IMG/VR virus record: IMGVR_UViG_3300042906_001392
Span: 1 to 58,803 of that record
Origin: a virus
Length of the DNA: 58,803 bases
Strand: one strand, 5' to 3'
The notes beneath the pieces are model-generated. The model was given only the letters and a program-made list of their open reading frames with translations, was not told where the DNA came from and did no database searches. Below, piece by piece: positions 35,956-44,556 of this stretch (the first letter of the stretch is position 1; each line of letters opens with the position of its first letter). The position numbers and the translations under genes were made by a program.

Positions 35956-36801
35956 TTAATCATACTTTGAGCCAGATTTCCGGTGCGCCCATAGGCCGTG
36001 GAAAAAGCGTTGTTCAGGCCTGAATCCGCCAAGTACGGCGTGTGCCATGAGGAACAGGTCAACAACGATTACATCGCCCTCATTCCACTCGTGAACCTGT
36101 CGAATATCCTCGTTGTTGTGTATTTGTTTTGTAAAGAACAATGACAACTCAAGAAATCGTGCATCTTCGTAATCTGAAGGCCGCCTTCCATCAAAGCTGT
36201 GCAAGTAATAGGTCTCTCTATCGTATTTAAAAAGGGCGCTGAGTCTTAGGGCGTTTCTGCCAGACGGTTCGTACATCTCAACGGCATCATGGAGTGCCGG
36301 AATCTGTTGGCGCCCTGGCTCATCGAGCGCCCAACCGTAAAACGCTGCCACTTTGCATTTTTTGAGAAAATCGGCATCTTCTTCACTGAGCATGTCGTAT
36401 ACATCAGAGATGTTCACAAACAAGGTATTCCCAACACCGGTTTCGCACTTGAACTTCTCCATATTCCAAGTCGCCCCGACTGCAGGGTTGTGGTGACCCA
36501 TATGCTCAAGGTGCCAGGACAAAAGTATTTCATCTTTTTTAATGTTGTGCCTGTTGTGCATATTCATTGAGTGTGAGTGGTTTTCTTCATATGACCAAAT
36601 TTGCTCACCAAATTCTGACGAGTTTGGATACCAGCCCATTCTGTCGCCGAATATCTTTGTTAAAAGCAGCTGTTCGGAGCGAGAGATACTAGTGCCACGA
36701 AAAACAATCAGTGCGTTCCTCTTGAAAGCATCTACGTAGCCATCAATGTTCTGAATGATTGACTCAAATGAATCAACAATGACTGGTTCAACAATTTTCA
36801 T
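35956..36801 (-). CDS. Fe(II)/2-oxoglutarate-dependent oxygenase (TauD/TfdA-like)
   Basis: 281 residues. The facial triad is suggested by SWHLEH (H97, E99) and a distal HAVLGG with arginine (FRPEQR) near the end of a GDVIVVDLFLMAH block. These are TauD/TfdA-family features. Substrate unknown; the adjoining carbamoyltransferase and SGNH-like genes suggest it works on a glycan, lipid, nucleoside or DNA base in one modification pathway. Confidence 0.7.
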   Translation of the reverse strand: MKIVEPVIVDSFESIIQNIDGYVDAFKRNALIVFRGTSISRSEQLLLTKIFGDRMGWYPNSSEFGEQIWSYEENHSHSMNMHNRHNIKKDEILLSWHLEHMGHHNPAVGATWNMEKFKCETGVGNTLFVNISDVYDMLSEEDADFLKKCKVAAFYGWALDEPGRQQIPALHDAVEMYEPSGRNALRLSALFKYDRETYYLHSFDGRRPSDYEDARFLELSLFFTKQIHNNEDIRQVHEWNEGDVIVVDLFLMAHAVLGGFRPEQRFFHGLWAHRKSGSKYD

Positions 36802-36830
36802 ACTCGCAATAATCCTATTCCTTCTGTCAG

Positions 36831-37811
36831 CTACAACGATTCAACCAAATTCTTAGCCCAGTGCCAATGAGCATGTGAGCCAAAGTGACCCATGGGTCTG
36901 TTGTCCTCAAAATGAAGGGTTGACTTCTTTAATCTATCCAGTTCGACCTCTTCGATAATCAGGTCAAACTTTCTATGCTTCTTGGGTACCAAATATCTGT
37001 CATAACCATAATTGAAGCATCCATTAGACCTGTTTTTTAGGTCAACACAGCACTCCCCCGACCACATGTTATGTGAGTAATTTCCAAGGATTTCATTTGT
37101 CTCATAATCGACATAGGGGTTATACAGCTGAAGATAGTTCACTGTGTATTTGTTCTTTACGTAAGATTTAAAGTTCTCTAAAAATTTGTACTCTAAATAC
37201 TCACTTGTGTCTGTCCACATTTGCCAGCGCAGCACAATGTCGTTCGCCGCACACATTGCCTCCAACTCGCTCAGCGCTACTACCGACTGTGTCGATGCTT
37301 GTTCATTCGTGTAGGAGTTGTCGGTCATTCCCACATGGGTATGGCCATCGACTATCTCACCAGATTCCGTCGTATGTTGGTATCTGGTAATTTCTGGGAA
37401 ATTGCAGAGAACTATTTCAGGGGCACCGTAGGTTCGGATGTATGTGGCCAGCATCCTTACCTGAAGGGCAATTGACGAACCAGGTTTTCCGAGGTTCACC
37501 ACGTCGTCAATTCCAGTTAATTCTCCAACCACCGAAGGCCATATGAAGTTTTCCGGGACACCAACACCGAGAGTGTGCGAACATCCAAGGGCTATAATCC
37601 CCGTATCTTCATGAAAATCTTTTGACCTAAAATTGTTTATGTTAAAAGAGTAACTAAGAAGTTCCGGAGAAGCATATTCGCTCTTTAGGTTTGATGTATA
37701 CGATGTATACGGAGAATAGCATTTCTCAAAAGATACGTGTTTGAACCCGGCACTCTCCCATGTCATTAACGGCTGTGGCGGTTCATGTTCTGCTTTGCTA
37801 TTTATCATCAT
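36831..37811 (-). CDS. SGNH-hydrolase-like protein, paralog 2
   Basis: 326 residues, block I GCSHTLG with serine, then DVVNLGKPGSS, and near the C-terminus FGSHAHWHWAKN, which could supply the catalytic histidine. These resemble SGNH/GDSL esterases or acyltransferases. Nearly 60-70 % identical by eye to 37808-38833, so a tandem duplication. Start overlaps the previous stop by ATGA. Confidence 0.65.
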   Translation of the reverse strand: MMINSKAEHEPPQPLMTWESAGFKHVSFEKCYSPYTSYTSNLKSEYASPELLSYSFNINNFRSKDFHEDTGIIALGCSHTLGVGVPENFIWPSVVGELTGIDDVVNLGKPGSSIALQVRMLATYIRTYGAPEIVLCNFPEITRYQHTTESGEIVDGHTHVGMTDNSYTNEQASTQSVVALSELEAMCAANDIVLRWQMWTDTSEYLEYKFLENFKSYVKNKYTVNYLQLYNPYVDYETNEILGNYSHNMWSGECCVDLKNRSNGCFNYGYDRYLVPKKHRKFDLIIEEVELDRLKKSTLHFEDNRPMGHFGSHAHWHWAKNLVESL

Positions 37812-38833
37812 AGTGAGTCGACTAGGTTTTTTGCCCAATGAAAATGGGCATGCGAGCCAAAATGAGCCACTGGTATAGTGCCCCTAGTATTCAAGGTCGA
37901 TTTTTTTAATTTCTCTAGTTCATTTTTTTCAATAATTAAGTCGTGTTTTTGGTATTTTTTAGGGACCGAATACCTATCGTAACCATAATTGAAGCATCCG
38001 TTTGACCTCTTTCTCAAGTCACTACAGCACTCTTCTGGCCATGAATCATGCGAGTAATCTCCGCAAATTTCATTTGTCTCGTAGTCAGTATACAAGTTGT
38101 GCATATGGAGATAATTTGCGGTGTACTTATTCTTTACGTAGGAGGTAAAGTTATTCAACAATTTATCTTCAAAATTTTCACCTGTGCCCGCCCACATTTG
38201 CCAGCGGAGTAAAATCCCGTTTGCATTACAGATTGCTTCTAAATCTCCAAGCGCCAATATGGATTGTGTCGATGCTTGCTCATTCGTATAAGAATTATCT
38301 GCCATACCCATGTAGGTGTTACCATCAACTATTTCTCCAGATTCGGTTATATGTTGATACCTGACAATTTCTGGGAAATTGCAAAGAACCATTTTGGGAG
38401 CACCATAGGTTCTGACGTAAGTGGCCAACATTCTTACCTGAAGGGCAATTGACGAACCAGGTTTTCCGAGGTTCACCACGTCGTCAATTCCAGTTAGTTC
38501 TTTAACAAACGATGGCCATATGAGGTTTTCTGGAACACCGACTCCGAATGTGTGCGAACACCCAAGTGTCACCGTGTTTGTGTTTTCATGGAAGTCTTTT
38601 GACCTAAAATTATGTATATTAAAAGAGTAACTAAGCAGTTCTGGCGACGCATATTCAGACTGGAAGTTTAACGTATAAGAGGTGCGCGGTGAGTCACGCT
38701 CCTCAAATGAAATATGCTTGAAACCGATGGTGTCCCATTTCGGTGAAGAAAATGGAGCGTTTTTGTCAAAATGCGATGGTTTCAATGGCGCACTAGACAC
38801 CAAATTTTTTTTGTACTCCTGCCATGGGCTCAT
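37808..38833 (-). CDS. SGNH-hydrolase-like protein, paralog 1
   Basis: 341 residues with the same blocks (GCSHTFG, FGSHAHFHWAKN). The shared central text (LGKPGSSIALQVRMLAT, SYTNEQASTQS) shows duplication. Both copies keep the putative serine and histidine, so neither is obviously dead. AAAGAG lies before ATG at 38833. Confidence 0.65.
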   Translation of the reverse strand: MSPWQEYKKNLVSSAPLKPSHFDKNAPFSSPKWDTIGFKHISFEERDSPRTSYTLNFQSEYASPELLSYSFNIHNFRSKDFHENTNTVTLGCSHTFGVGVPENLIWPSFVKELTGIDDVVNLGKPGSSIALQVRMLATYVRTYGAPKMVLCNFPEIVRYQHITESGEIVDGNTYMGMADNSYTNEQASTQSILALGDLEAICNANGILLRWQMWAGTGENFEDKLLNNFTSYVKNKYTANYLHMHNLYTDYETNEICGDYSHDSWPEECCSDLRKRSNGCFNYGYDRYSVPKKYQKHDLIIEKNELEKLKKSTLNTRGTIPVAHFGSHAHFHWAKNLVDSL

Positions 38834-38841
38834 GATGCTCT

Positions 38842-38922
38842 TTAGTATGTGAATCTGGATTTTTTTCCAAATGCACGTCTCCAGAGAATCCGGATTATTT
38901 TACGGAATTTTCTAACTTTCAT
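38842..38922 (-). CDS. 26-residue basic peptide
   Basis: MKVRKFRKIIRILWRRAFGK then KSRFTY. Highly basic and amphipathic. TAGGATAGC precedes the ATG. It lies between the carbamoyltransferase and SGNH genes in the same direction. Function unknown. Confidence 0.45.
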   Translation of the reverse strand: MKVRKFRKIIRILWRRAFGKKSRFTY

Positions 38923-38931
38923 ACCGCTATC

Positions 38932-40365
38932 CTACATGCAGATATTTATAGTGGAATGTAACGAATTCCACTTTTTGATGTCTTCCACATCGTTTAGTAA
39001 CGGCTGACCCTTTATATTTAGGCTTGTATTGAGAAGAACTGGAATGCCTGAGTATTTCTTCCATTTTTTTAGCAGCTCGTATAAACCAGGATGCTGTTCC
39101 TTGTTGACGGTTTGAACCCGTGATGTTCCGTCCTTATGGACAACCGATGGGATTAGCTCTGGTTTCTTGCATTTAAATGCGTACTGCATATACGGGCTTG
39201 GCTGACTCATTTCAAACCACTCCGATGCATGTTCCTCCATAATCACGGGGGCAAACGGGCGAAACAGTTCCCTTTCTTTTACGGTATTAACCAAGTCTTT
39301 GCACGAAGGGTCTCTTGGGTCGGCAAGAATGCTCCTGTTTCCTAGCGCACGTGGGCCATACTCGGCTCTTCCATTTGCGACTGCCGCAATCTTGTTGTTC
39401 ACAAGCTGACTGAATATTGAATCAACCGGGTATTCTCCGGGGACTGTTTCCCCAAGATAGGGGCTCTTCCAATCAAGGTGTTTGCCGTATATTGCGGCCG
39501 CCGCACCAAGACTGCTTCCGGCATCACCTGGATTTGGCATTATCCATACCTGATTGTAGATATCGAATAATTTCGTATTTGCCGAGCAGTTGAGTGCGCA
39601 CCCACCCATGAATACCAAATTCTCTTTGCCTGTTTTTTTCTTTGCGAAGACCATGAATTCAATTAGTCTTTTTTCGTAGACGGCCTGAACGGCTGCTGCG
39701 ATATGAAATTTATTCTGCTCTGTAGGAACTACAGAGAATCCCCCAACCCCGTAATGGAATATTTCTGTCTGCTCTTCGATTGTTGGGAATAACTCATTGA
39801 TTTCAGAGAAGTAAATCTCGGGGTCCCCATATGCGGCCATTCCCATCATTATGTACTCTTCTTCATTGGGTTTTAGTCCTATGTATTCAGTAAAGGCCGA
39901 GTAGAACAGGCCGAAGCTAAATGGGTAATTTCTGGAGTAAACCTTTTTAATTGTTTTTCCATTCCCCGACCAGATACTGGTTGTTTCAAATTCCCCAATG
40001 GCATCAAGAACGACAATCACGGCATCTTCAAACGGGCTTGTGTAATACCCGGCACAAGCATGGGAGTAATGGTGTTTAAAGTTGGTAATTTTCGAGTCGG
40101 GGAAGTATTTTTTTACAGCAGAATAAGAAGAACCGTAGCCACCAAACAGATTCATTCGCAATTTCTTTAGCCGTGGCTTTTCGTAGTATCCGATTGCGTC
40201 TGGCTTGCCGTACTTAAACGCCTCTTTTACTATCTCGTCGTTTAAGTGCCAATCATTTTTTATTTTGCTATATCTCTCAGAGTGTGAAGCAAAAAGAATC
40301 TCACCATTCTCGATAACGGAAATTGATGCATCGTGAGAGCAGGCGTTCACGCCAAATATAATCAC
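38932..40365 (-). CDS. NodU/CmcH-family carbamoyltransferase
   Basis: 477 residues. HDASISVIENGEI and HHYSHACAGYYTS in the N-terminal (YrdC-like/actin-like) half, GGCALNCSANTKLF, and the family signature GRAEYGPRALGNRSILADPR. These enzymes transfer a carbamoyl group from carbamoyl phosphate to a hydroxyl. The usual C-terminal tail is short here: the last 20 residues (DIKKWNSLHSTINICM) are encoded by a hairpin AGTGGAAT/ATTCCACT and do not match the family, perhaps a natural end or an erosion. Confidence 0.85.
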   Translation of the reverse strand: MIIFGVNACSHDASISVIENGEILFASHSERYSKIKNDWHLNDEIVKEAFKYGKPDAIGYYEKPRLKKLRMNLFGGYGSSYSAVKKYFPDSKITNFKHHYSHACAGYYTSPFEDAVIVVLDAIGEFETTSIWSGNGKTIKKVYSRNYPFSFGLFYSAFTEYIGLKPNEEEYIMMGMAAYGDPEIYFSEINELFPTIEEQTEIFHYGVGGFSVVPTEQNKFHIAAAVQAVYEKRLIEFMVFAKKKTGKENLVFMGGCALNCSANTKLFDIYNQVWIMPNPGDAGSSLGAAAAIYGKHLDWKSPYLGETVPGEYPVDSIFSQLVNNKIAAVANGRAEYGPRALGNRSILADPRDPSCKDLVNTVKERELFRPFAPVIMEEHASEWFEMSQPSPYMQYAFKCKKPELIPSVVHKDGTSRVQTVNKEQHPGLYELLKKWKKYSGIPVLLNTSLNIKGQPLLNDVEDIKKWNSLHSTINICM

Positions 40366-40772
40366 TGGTTATCAGTATTTATTCCGACGACCGAGTACTT
40401 TCCGTGGCGCAGTGTCTCTGCGGCATACTCTGGGTTGAGGGTTTTTCGCCATCCGCCGATTGATTTCATGAGGACTCCAGGTCCACCGGTGGCACTGCAC
40501 GTTTTAGATGCAATATCTTCGTATTTGGAGATGATATTACCGATTTGTATCAGGGTGTGCTTGTCATCCATGTTTGATGGCTTTATGTAGAAGCGAAGGC
40601 CGCCAAACTTTTCCTTGACTTGGTAAATCTGGTAGTTCGGGTCCACTCTGGTCAGTTCTTTGTCGCAATCCAGGACAAGCTGATACCAGCCTTCATCGAC
40701 GTCTATCGATTTCCAGTATTCAGGAACTATCTTCTTCTTGAGCTCCTCTATCTGTAGTTGCAGCTCATTCAT
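40362..40772 (-). CDS. Conserved phage protein (KEKFGGLRFY family)
   Basis: 136 residues. A coiled N-terminus, then GWYQLVLDCDKELTR, QVKEKFGGLRFYI, TCSATGGPGVL and GGWRKTLNPEYA match a phage family often carrying a CxxCG zinc site; here one cysteine pair is replaced. Function unknown. Overlaps the carbamoyltransferase by ATGA. Confidence 0.65.
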   Translation of the reverse strand: MNELQLQIEELKKKIVPEYWKSIDVDEGWYQLVLDCDKELTRVDPNYQIYQVKEKFGGLRFYIKPSNMDDKHTLIQIGNIISKYEDIASKTCSATGGPGVLMKSIGGWRKTLNPEYAAETLRHGKYSVVGINTDNQ

Positions 40773-40799
40773 TTCTTCTCCTTTTTTGATTTATCCTAG

Positions 40800-40872
<73 letters not shown>

Positions 40873-40877
40873 TTTTC

Positions 40878-41093
40878 TTATCTGATTGCCTGCCACCAAG
40901 CATCTTCTTCGTCAGCGGAATAATTATTTTTTATTCTCTCGCGGACCCTGTCATACAACCCATCCTTGATGTCCTCGTAGACTTCTGTTGCAATCTGCAC
41001 ATCACCAAGGTCCATGGCGAGCATCTCTGCTGTTTGTTGCCAGTCAGTAGCAATCTTTTTCCAGTTCTTTATCTCTGCAACCATGTCTTGCAT
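40878..41093 (-). CDS. Hypothetical helical protein
   Basis: 71 residues (MQDMVAEIKNWKKIATDWQQ... VRERIKNNYSADEEDAWWQAIR), helical. Lies between two RNA genes. GAAAGGGTG precedes the ATG at 41093. Confidence 0.6.
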   Translation of the reverse strand: MQDMVAEIKNWKKIATDWQQTAEMLAMDLGDVQIATEVYEDIKDGLYDRVRERIKNNYSADEEDAWWQAIR

Positions 41094-41106
41094 ATACACC
41101 CTTTCG

Positions 41107-41181
41107 TGCCCCTGGTTGGAATTGAACCAACGTGGACCATTACGGTTTCTACACCTTATAAGAGTGAGCCGATACAGGGGC
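41107..41181 (-). tRNA. tRNA-like gene with non-canonical D and anticodon arms
   Basis: Acceptor stem GCCCCTG/CAGGGGC (7 bp), discriminator A and a perfect T-arm (GTTGG-TTCAATT-CCAAC). Total length 75 is normal, but no standard D-stem and anticodon stem can be folded. CTTATAA could be a 7-base loop with anticodon TAT only if the D-arm is absent. Decayed, exotic or decoy. Confidence 0.4.
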
Positions 41182-41271
41182 GAGCATTACTCTGCCAACC
41201 TTTGTATTCGACCAGTTAGAAACATTAGTAACGAAAGCCCACCCCTACCATCTGTTTATGCAATTTTAATT

Positions 41272-41424
41272 TCATTTTGCATCTTCTTCCGGTGTTTGCT
41301 TGTCTTCGGTTTCTTCTAAATCTTCGTATGTTTCGTAAACTTCAATAAGCGCATCGGTTCCATTTGTCATCCCAGGTTTTTCGAGGCTAATAAACCTGCG
41401 TACAAATTTACGCTTCTCATCCAC
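41272..41424 (-). CDS. 50-residue acidic protein
   Basis: MDEKRKFVRRFISLEKPGMT then acidic ETYEDLEETEDKQTPEED. Start GTG at 41424, overlapping the gene above by eight bases. No ribosome site is clear. Confidence 0.45.
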   Translation of the reverse strand: MDEKRKFVRRFISLEKPGMTNGTDALIEVYETYEDLEETEDKQTPEEDAK

Positions 41425-41689
41425 GTCGTCGTGCTCTGTGGTTCGTTACGGCGGAGGCGTATTTTTCTGCATAACTTTGGTCTGTATATTCCATTCTTAC
41501 AACATCATAAAGCTCATCTGCTAGGTCGCGCTCTTTTTGGTAATCGTTTCTCCAGTTGTCCCTGTCTAGGCGAAGCAAGACATTGTGGTCGCGCAGCGCT
41601 TTTATTTCATTTATAACTGTCTGCGCAAATGGACTTGGGCTCTTTCTGAGCTCTTCAATGATGTCTATTTGGTCTTCTTCTGCTGACAC
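41417..41689 (-). CDS. Hypothetical protein
   Basis: 90 residues, helical with a charged centre (ALRDHNVLLRLDRDNWRNDY), resembling phage coiled coils. GTG start at 41689 follows AAGGATAGAAAA. Confidence 0.6.
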   Translation of the reverse strand: MSAEEDQIDIIEELRKSPSPFAQTVINEIKALRDHNVLLRLDRDNWRNDYQKERDLADELYDVVRMEYTDQSYAEKYASAVTNHRARRRG

Positions 41690-41693
41690 TTTT

Positions 41694-42152
41694 CTATCCT
41701 TGTTCGTCGTATCTCTGGTTAATCATCATGTCTTGGACATCTTCAGGCATAAGAAGAAAACCTTTTGCCGGATTGTCCGCGCCACCAAGATTTATCTTAT
41801 TAGAGCTGTTGAACCTTTCCGGGAATGCTCGTAGGTATCTTTTTAGCCTCGCTACAGAGACAACAATAAATGCTCCCTCAGGTGAAAAGATATAAACCCA
41901 CCATTTAGCGGTAGTTATGTTTATGCCGCTTTTGTTCCAGACCTGAACGCCGTTAACGTCCTTGTATCCGCGTGGGTTTTGGTCTGTTTCAACAACCATC
42001 CTCCCATTGCGATACCTGTCGCTCTTCACTTCAAACGAACCGTCTGAAAGGTCGTCGAGGAATATTGACACAAGGGATTCACCTTGTTGCCCGTAGGCCA
42101 GGTCTTTTTTAAAATCAAATTTTCGTGCTGGAATATCAAACTCTGCGGCCAT
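41694..42152 (-). CDS. PD-(D/E)XK nuclease-like protein
   Basis: 152 residues. FEVKSDRYRNGRMVVETD with an E-x-K core and the preceding LDDLSDGS are the pattern of PD-(D/E)XK or Holliday-junction-type nucleases, with WWVYIFSPEGAFIVV beta-strands after. Likely in recombination or DNA ends processing. Catalytic residues are read from the motif only. Confidence 0.55.
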   Translation of the reverse strand: MAAEFDIPARKFDFKKDLAYGQQGESLVSIFLDDLSDGSFEVKSDRYRNGRMVVETDQNPRGYKDVNGVQVWNKSGINITTAKWWVYIFSPEGAFIVVSVARLKRYLRAFPERFNSSNKINLGGADNPAKGFLLMPEDVQDMMINQRYDEQG

Positions 42153-42189
42153 TAACCAATCATGCCAGCATTAAAACTTAATTGCAACC

Positions 42190-42903
42190 CTAGTTTTTGT
42201 ATACTCGCCAGTTTCCTAGCTTGCCCTGAGAGTTGTCCATAATCCATTTTGCAAATTTTACGTTGCAGTTAACGTCTTTGAGACCGCTCATTCGATTTTC
42301 TACGGCATCTTCTCCGCAGACATCAGCAACTCGCGACCTCCAGGAAGAATTAATCTGAAGTAAGCCAGTGTCGTATGACTTATCCTTGTTCAGAGCGTAG
42401 GTCATGTTGCCATTGGCATCCCATCTAGCGTTTTGAGCAGCTGGATTGCATCCACTTTCACGCCATGCAATATACGAAAACACCTCAACCGGCTCAAGCC
42501 CCACCTGTTTGAATAGCGGCTCCCACATCGGACAGCGCTTTGACTGGTCCGCTGGGATGTTGTATACGGCGCTCATTGGCGGAGTTGGAACGTTGCTTAC
42601 GGGAAGATTGAGTGATTGGAGCTTCTCTATATGCTCTCGGCGAGTTATCGGACCGTAAGTTCCATCTATTCGCACTGTGCCTATCGCCTGTTGTAGGCTT
42701 TTGACTCTTTCACTCTTCTCTCCGAATGAGTAATTGTCCAATAAAACATGCCTATTTTTGGCCTCTTCCATTCTGTCTGGAGAAACAACAGAGACAGCTG
42801 GTTGAGGCGCCAGCATGGCTACCTCCGCCTTTGTCCCACCCGGGATTGAAATCCCTAGGGCTCCAAAAAGTATAGAAATAGACCATCCTGTGATTTGCTT
42901 CAA
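42190..42903 (-). CDS. Secreted lysozyme-like (SLT) protein
   Basis: 237 residues from TTG (AGGAG eight bases before). Signal peptide to about GTKA, a peptidoglycan-binding-like repeat (FGEKSERVKSLQQAIGTVRIDGTYGP), then a lysozyme-like catalytic domain with AWRESGCNPAAQNARW and DTGLLQINSSW. The glutamate in RESGC is the likely catalytic acid. Endolysin or wall-degrading enzyme with a signal. Confidence 0.75.
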   Translation of the reverse strand: MKQITGWSISILFGALGISIPGGTKAEVAMLAPQPAVSVVSPDRMEEAKNRHVLLDNYSFGEKSERVKSLQQAIGTVRIDGTYGPITRREHIEKLQSLNLPVSNVPTPPMSAVYNIPADQSKRCPMWEPLFKQVGLEPVEVFSYIAWRESGCNPAAQNARWDANGNMTYALNKDKSYDTGLLQINSSWRSRVADVCGEDAVENRMSGLKDVNCNVKFAKWIMDNSQGKLGNWRVYKN

Positions 42904-43041
42904 TGTTGTTCTCCTGAACTCGGCGGATAGGGCAACAAGCTTTAGTAAATAGCTTGCCTATGTCAGTATCGGGTACTTCAATATTACCAAATTATTGCGC
43001 AATAGCAACTTCAACGATAGCTTAACTCTTGACGAGTGGCC

Positions 43042-43311
43042 CTAATCCCCAATAACCGTACGGTCTTGAAGGCTTGTCATAAATTTCTCAAAATCTTTCA
43101 GATTTACTGAGGTTTTGAATGAATTTTCGGACTCAACATCATGAATATCGAGATTCATTGATTGAACAAGAACGCTGGCAATGTCGCCGCAGTTATTTGA
43201 TGCATCATCAATTTCTTCTTCGCTCATATCTTCATCTATATAAAAGTACAAAAGCACCCCTGCAATATGCTCAACGAGATTTAGGCGGGCTTCATCATTT
43301 GTTGCTGTCAT
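43042..43311 (-). CDS. Small acidic protein
   Basis: 89 residues (MTATNDEARLNLVEHIAGVLLYFYIDEDMSEEEI...), helical. AGGA lies nine bases before the ATG at 43311. Divergent from SSB with a perfect palindrome in between. Confidence 0.6.
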   Translation of the reverse strand: MTATNDEARLNLVEHIAGVLLYFYIDEDMSEEEIDDASNNCGDIASVLVQSMNLDIHDVESENSFKTSVNLKDFEKFMTSLQDRTVIGD

Positions 43312-43322
43312 GTGTTGCATCC

Positions 43323-43339
43323 TATCACCCGTGGTGATA
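43323..43339. promoter_or_regulatory. Palindrome TATCACC-CGT-GGTGATA
   Basis: 7-bp arms, between the divergent genes starting at 43311 and 43395. Likely operator for one or both. Confidence 0.55.
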
Positions 43340-43394
43340 AAGTTGCACTCGCCGAAGTCATCCGACCTCGGCATACGTAAACCAAGGAGAAGAA

Positions 43395-43871
43395 ATGAAC
43401 CCGGCACCAACGGTGATTATCGGTAACGTTACGGCGGAACCAGAACTCACCTTCACATCAAACGGACAGGCACGCCTGTCATTTTCAGTAGCCGCAAACT
43501 ATGTTTGGTACGACCAGGCAGGCGAAAAGCAGGAAAAGGTTTCCTTTTTCAACATCGTCGCATGGCGCTACACAGCCGAGAATGCTGCAAAGACACTGGA
43601 AAAGGGAATTGGTGTAATCGTAACAGGACGCCTTGAACAGCGTTCATGGGACGACAAAGAGACAGGTCAAAAGCGTTCAACAGTCGAAGTTATTGCAGAC
43701 GAAATTGCAATTAACACTCGCAGTGTTGAAACTGTTGTCCGTCGCACCAAGCAGGACGGTGGTCAAGCGCAGGGCGGTTCATCCGCTCCGGCACAGCGCC
43801 GCTCAAAGCCAGCAGCATCAAACCGCCAGCCAGTAGGCGTCGGCGTAGATGGTGAATCAGAACCATTCTGA
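43395..43871 (+). CDS. ssb: Single-stranded DNA-binding protein
   Basis: 158 residues. OB fold: TVIIGNVTAEPELTF, RLSFSVAANYVWYD, FFNIVAWRYTAENA, VIVTGRLEQRSWDD, and a Gln/Ala-rich linker to the acidic tip ESEPF that recruits partners. AAGGAG precedes the ATG. Followed by a strong rho-independent terminator. Confidence 0.9.
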   Translation: MNPAPTVIIGNVTAEPELTFTSNGQARLSFSVAANYVWYDQAGEKQEKVSFFNIVAWRYTAENAAKTLEKGIGVIVTGRLEQRSWDDKETGQKRSTVEVIADEIAINTRSVETVVRRTKQDGGQAQGGSSAPAQRRSKPAASNRQPVGVGVDGESEPF

Positions 43872-43892
43872 TTCCTGCTATTTAAATAAACA

Positions 43893-43937
43893 AAACCCTC
43901 GTTAATTTCGTGCAGAGACGCGAAGACGAGGGTTTTT
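43893..43937 (+). terminator. Rho-independent terminator after ssb
   Basis: AACCCTCGT pairs with ACGAGGGTT (9 bp), followed by seven T. Confidence 0.85.
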
Positions 43938-44123
43938 TTATGCTCTTTTTAAGCCATGCAATATTTTCGTAAGTTCATCGCCGTCAAACGGAATGGCATA
44001 AGCATCGACATAGTTCTTAGCATCCAAAAGCATGTCTATGACCTCCGCCACTGGGACTGAAGACCTAGGGTCTTTGACTAATTGCTTTGAAAGCCGCTGT
44101 AAGTGAGTATCTATGGAATCCAT
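43938..44123 (-). CDS. Small helical protein, leaderless
   Basis: 61 residues (MDSIDTHLQRLSKQLVKDPR... YVDAYAIPFDGDELTKILHGL). TATACT ends six bases before the ATG and no ribosome site is present, so probably leaderless. Confidence 0.6.
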   Translation of the reverse strand: MDSIDTHLQRLSKQLVKDPRSSVPVAEVIDMLLDAKNYVDAYAIPFDGDELTKILHGLKRA

Positions 44124-44233
44124 GGGTTAAGTATAAACATAAAAAATATCTGCTTTGGGGTTGCCAATGTATTTTTTAGTTATTAATATCTAAGTCAACC
44201 TACAAATAGACGGACATAAAGGAGTTATTACTA

Positions 44234-44443
44234 ATGTCTGAATACAATAAACTAAAGAACAGCGGACTTGGTCGCGGTCGACCGAAACTCAAAGAGGAAG
44301 AGCGTGTTCTGCGCAAGCAGATGAATTCTGTTCGCCAGGAAGCCCGCAGGCGTGCTCATCTCGTTCTTCAGCATCGCCATCAAGTTGAGTATGACGAGAT
44401 TTTCCAAGAAGAACTTAAATCCCTTTTCAAAAAGGGACGCTAG
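44234..44443 (+). CDS. Basic protein
   Basis: 69 residues (LKNSGLGRGRPKLKEEERVL... RRRAHLVLQHRHQVEYDEIF), basic, a GRP motif like AT-hook DNA binders. AAAGGAG precedes the ATG. Confidence 0.6.
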   Translation: MSEYNKLKNSGLGRGRPKLKEEERVLRKQMNSVRQEARRRAHLVLQHRHQVEYDEIFQEELKSLFKKGR

Positions 44444-44556
44444 TCAGATTCTTGTTCCCTGGTGGCTTCATATGCCTCCAGGGACTTTGCATCATGAACT
44501 AATTCTCCAGTTTTAAATCTAAGAACAAGGGGCGGAGGTTCTTCAGGGGTAGTCAA
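44440..44556 (-). CDS. 38-residue acidic protein, TTG start
   Basis: MTTPEEPPPLVLRFKTGELV, then HDAKSLEAYEATREQESD. Start TTG overlapping the upstream gene by 14 bases; AAGTGGGA precedes it. Convergent with the plus gene ending at 44443. Confidence 0.45.
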   Translation of the reverse strand: MTTPEEPPPLVLRFKTGELVHDAKSLEAYEATREQESD

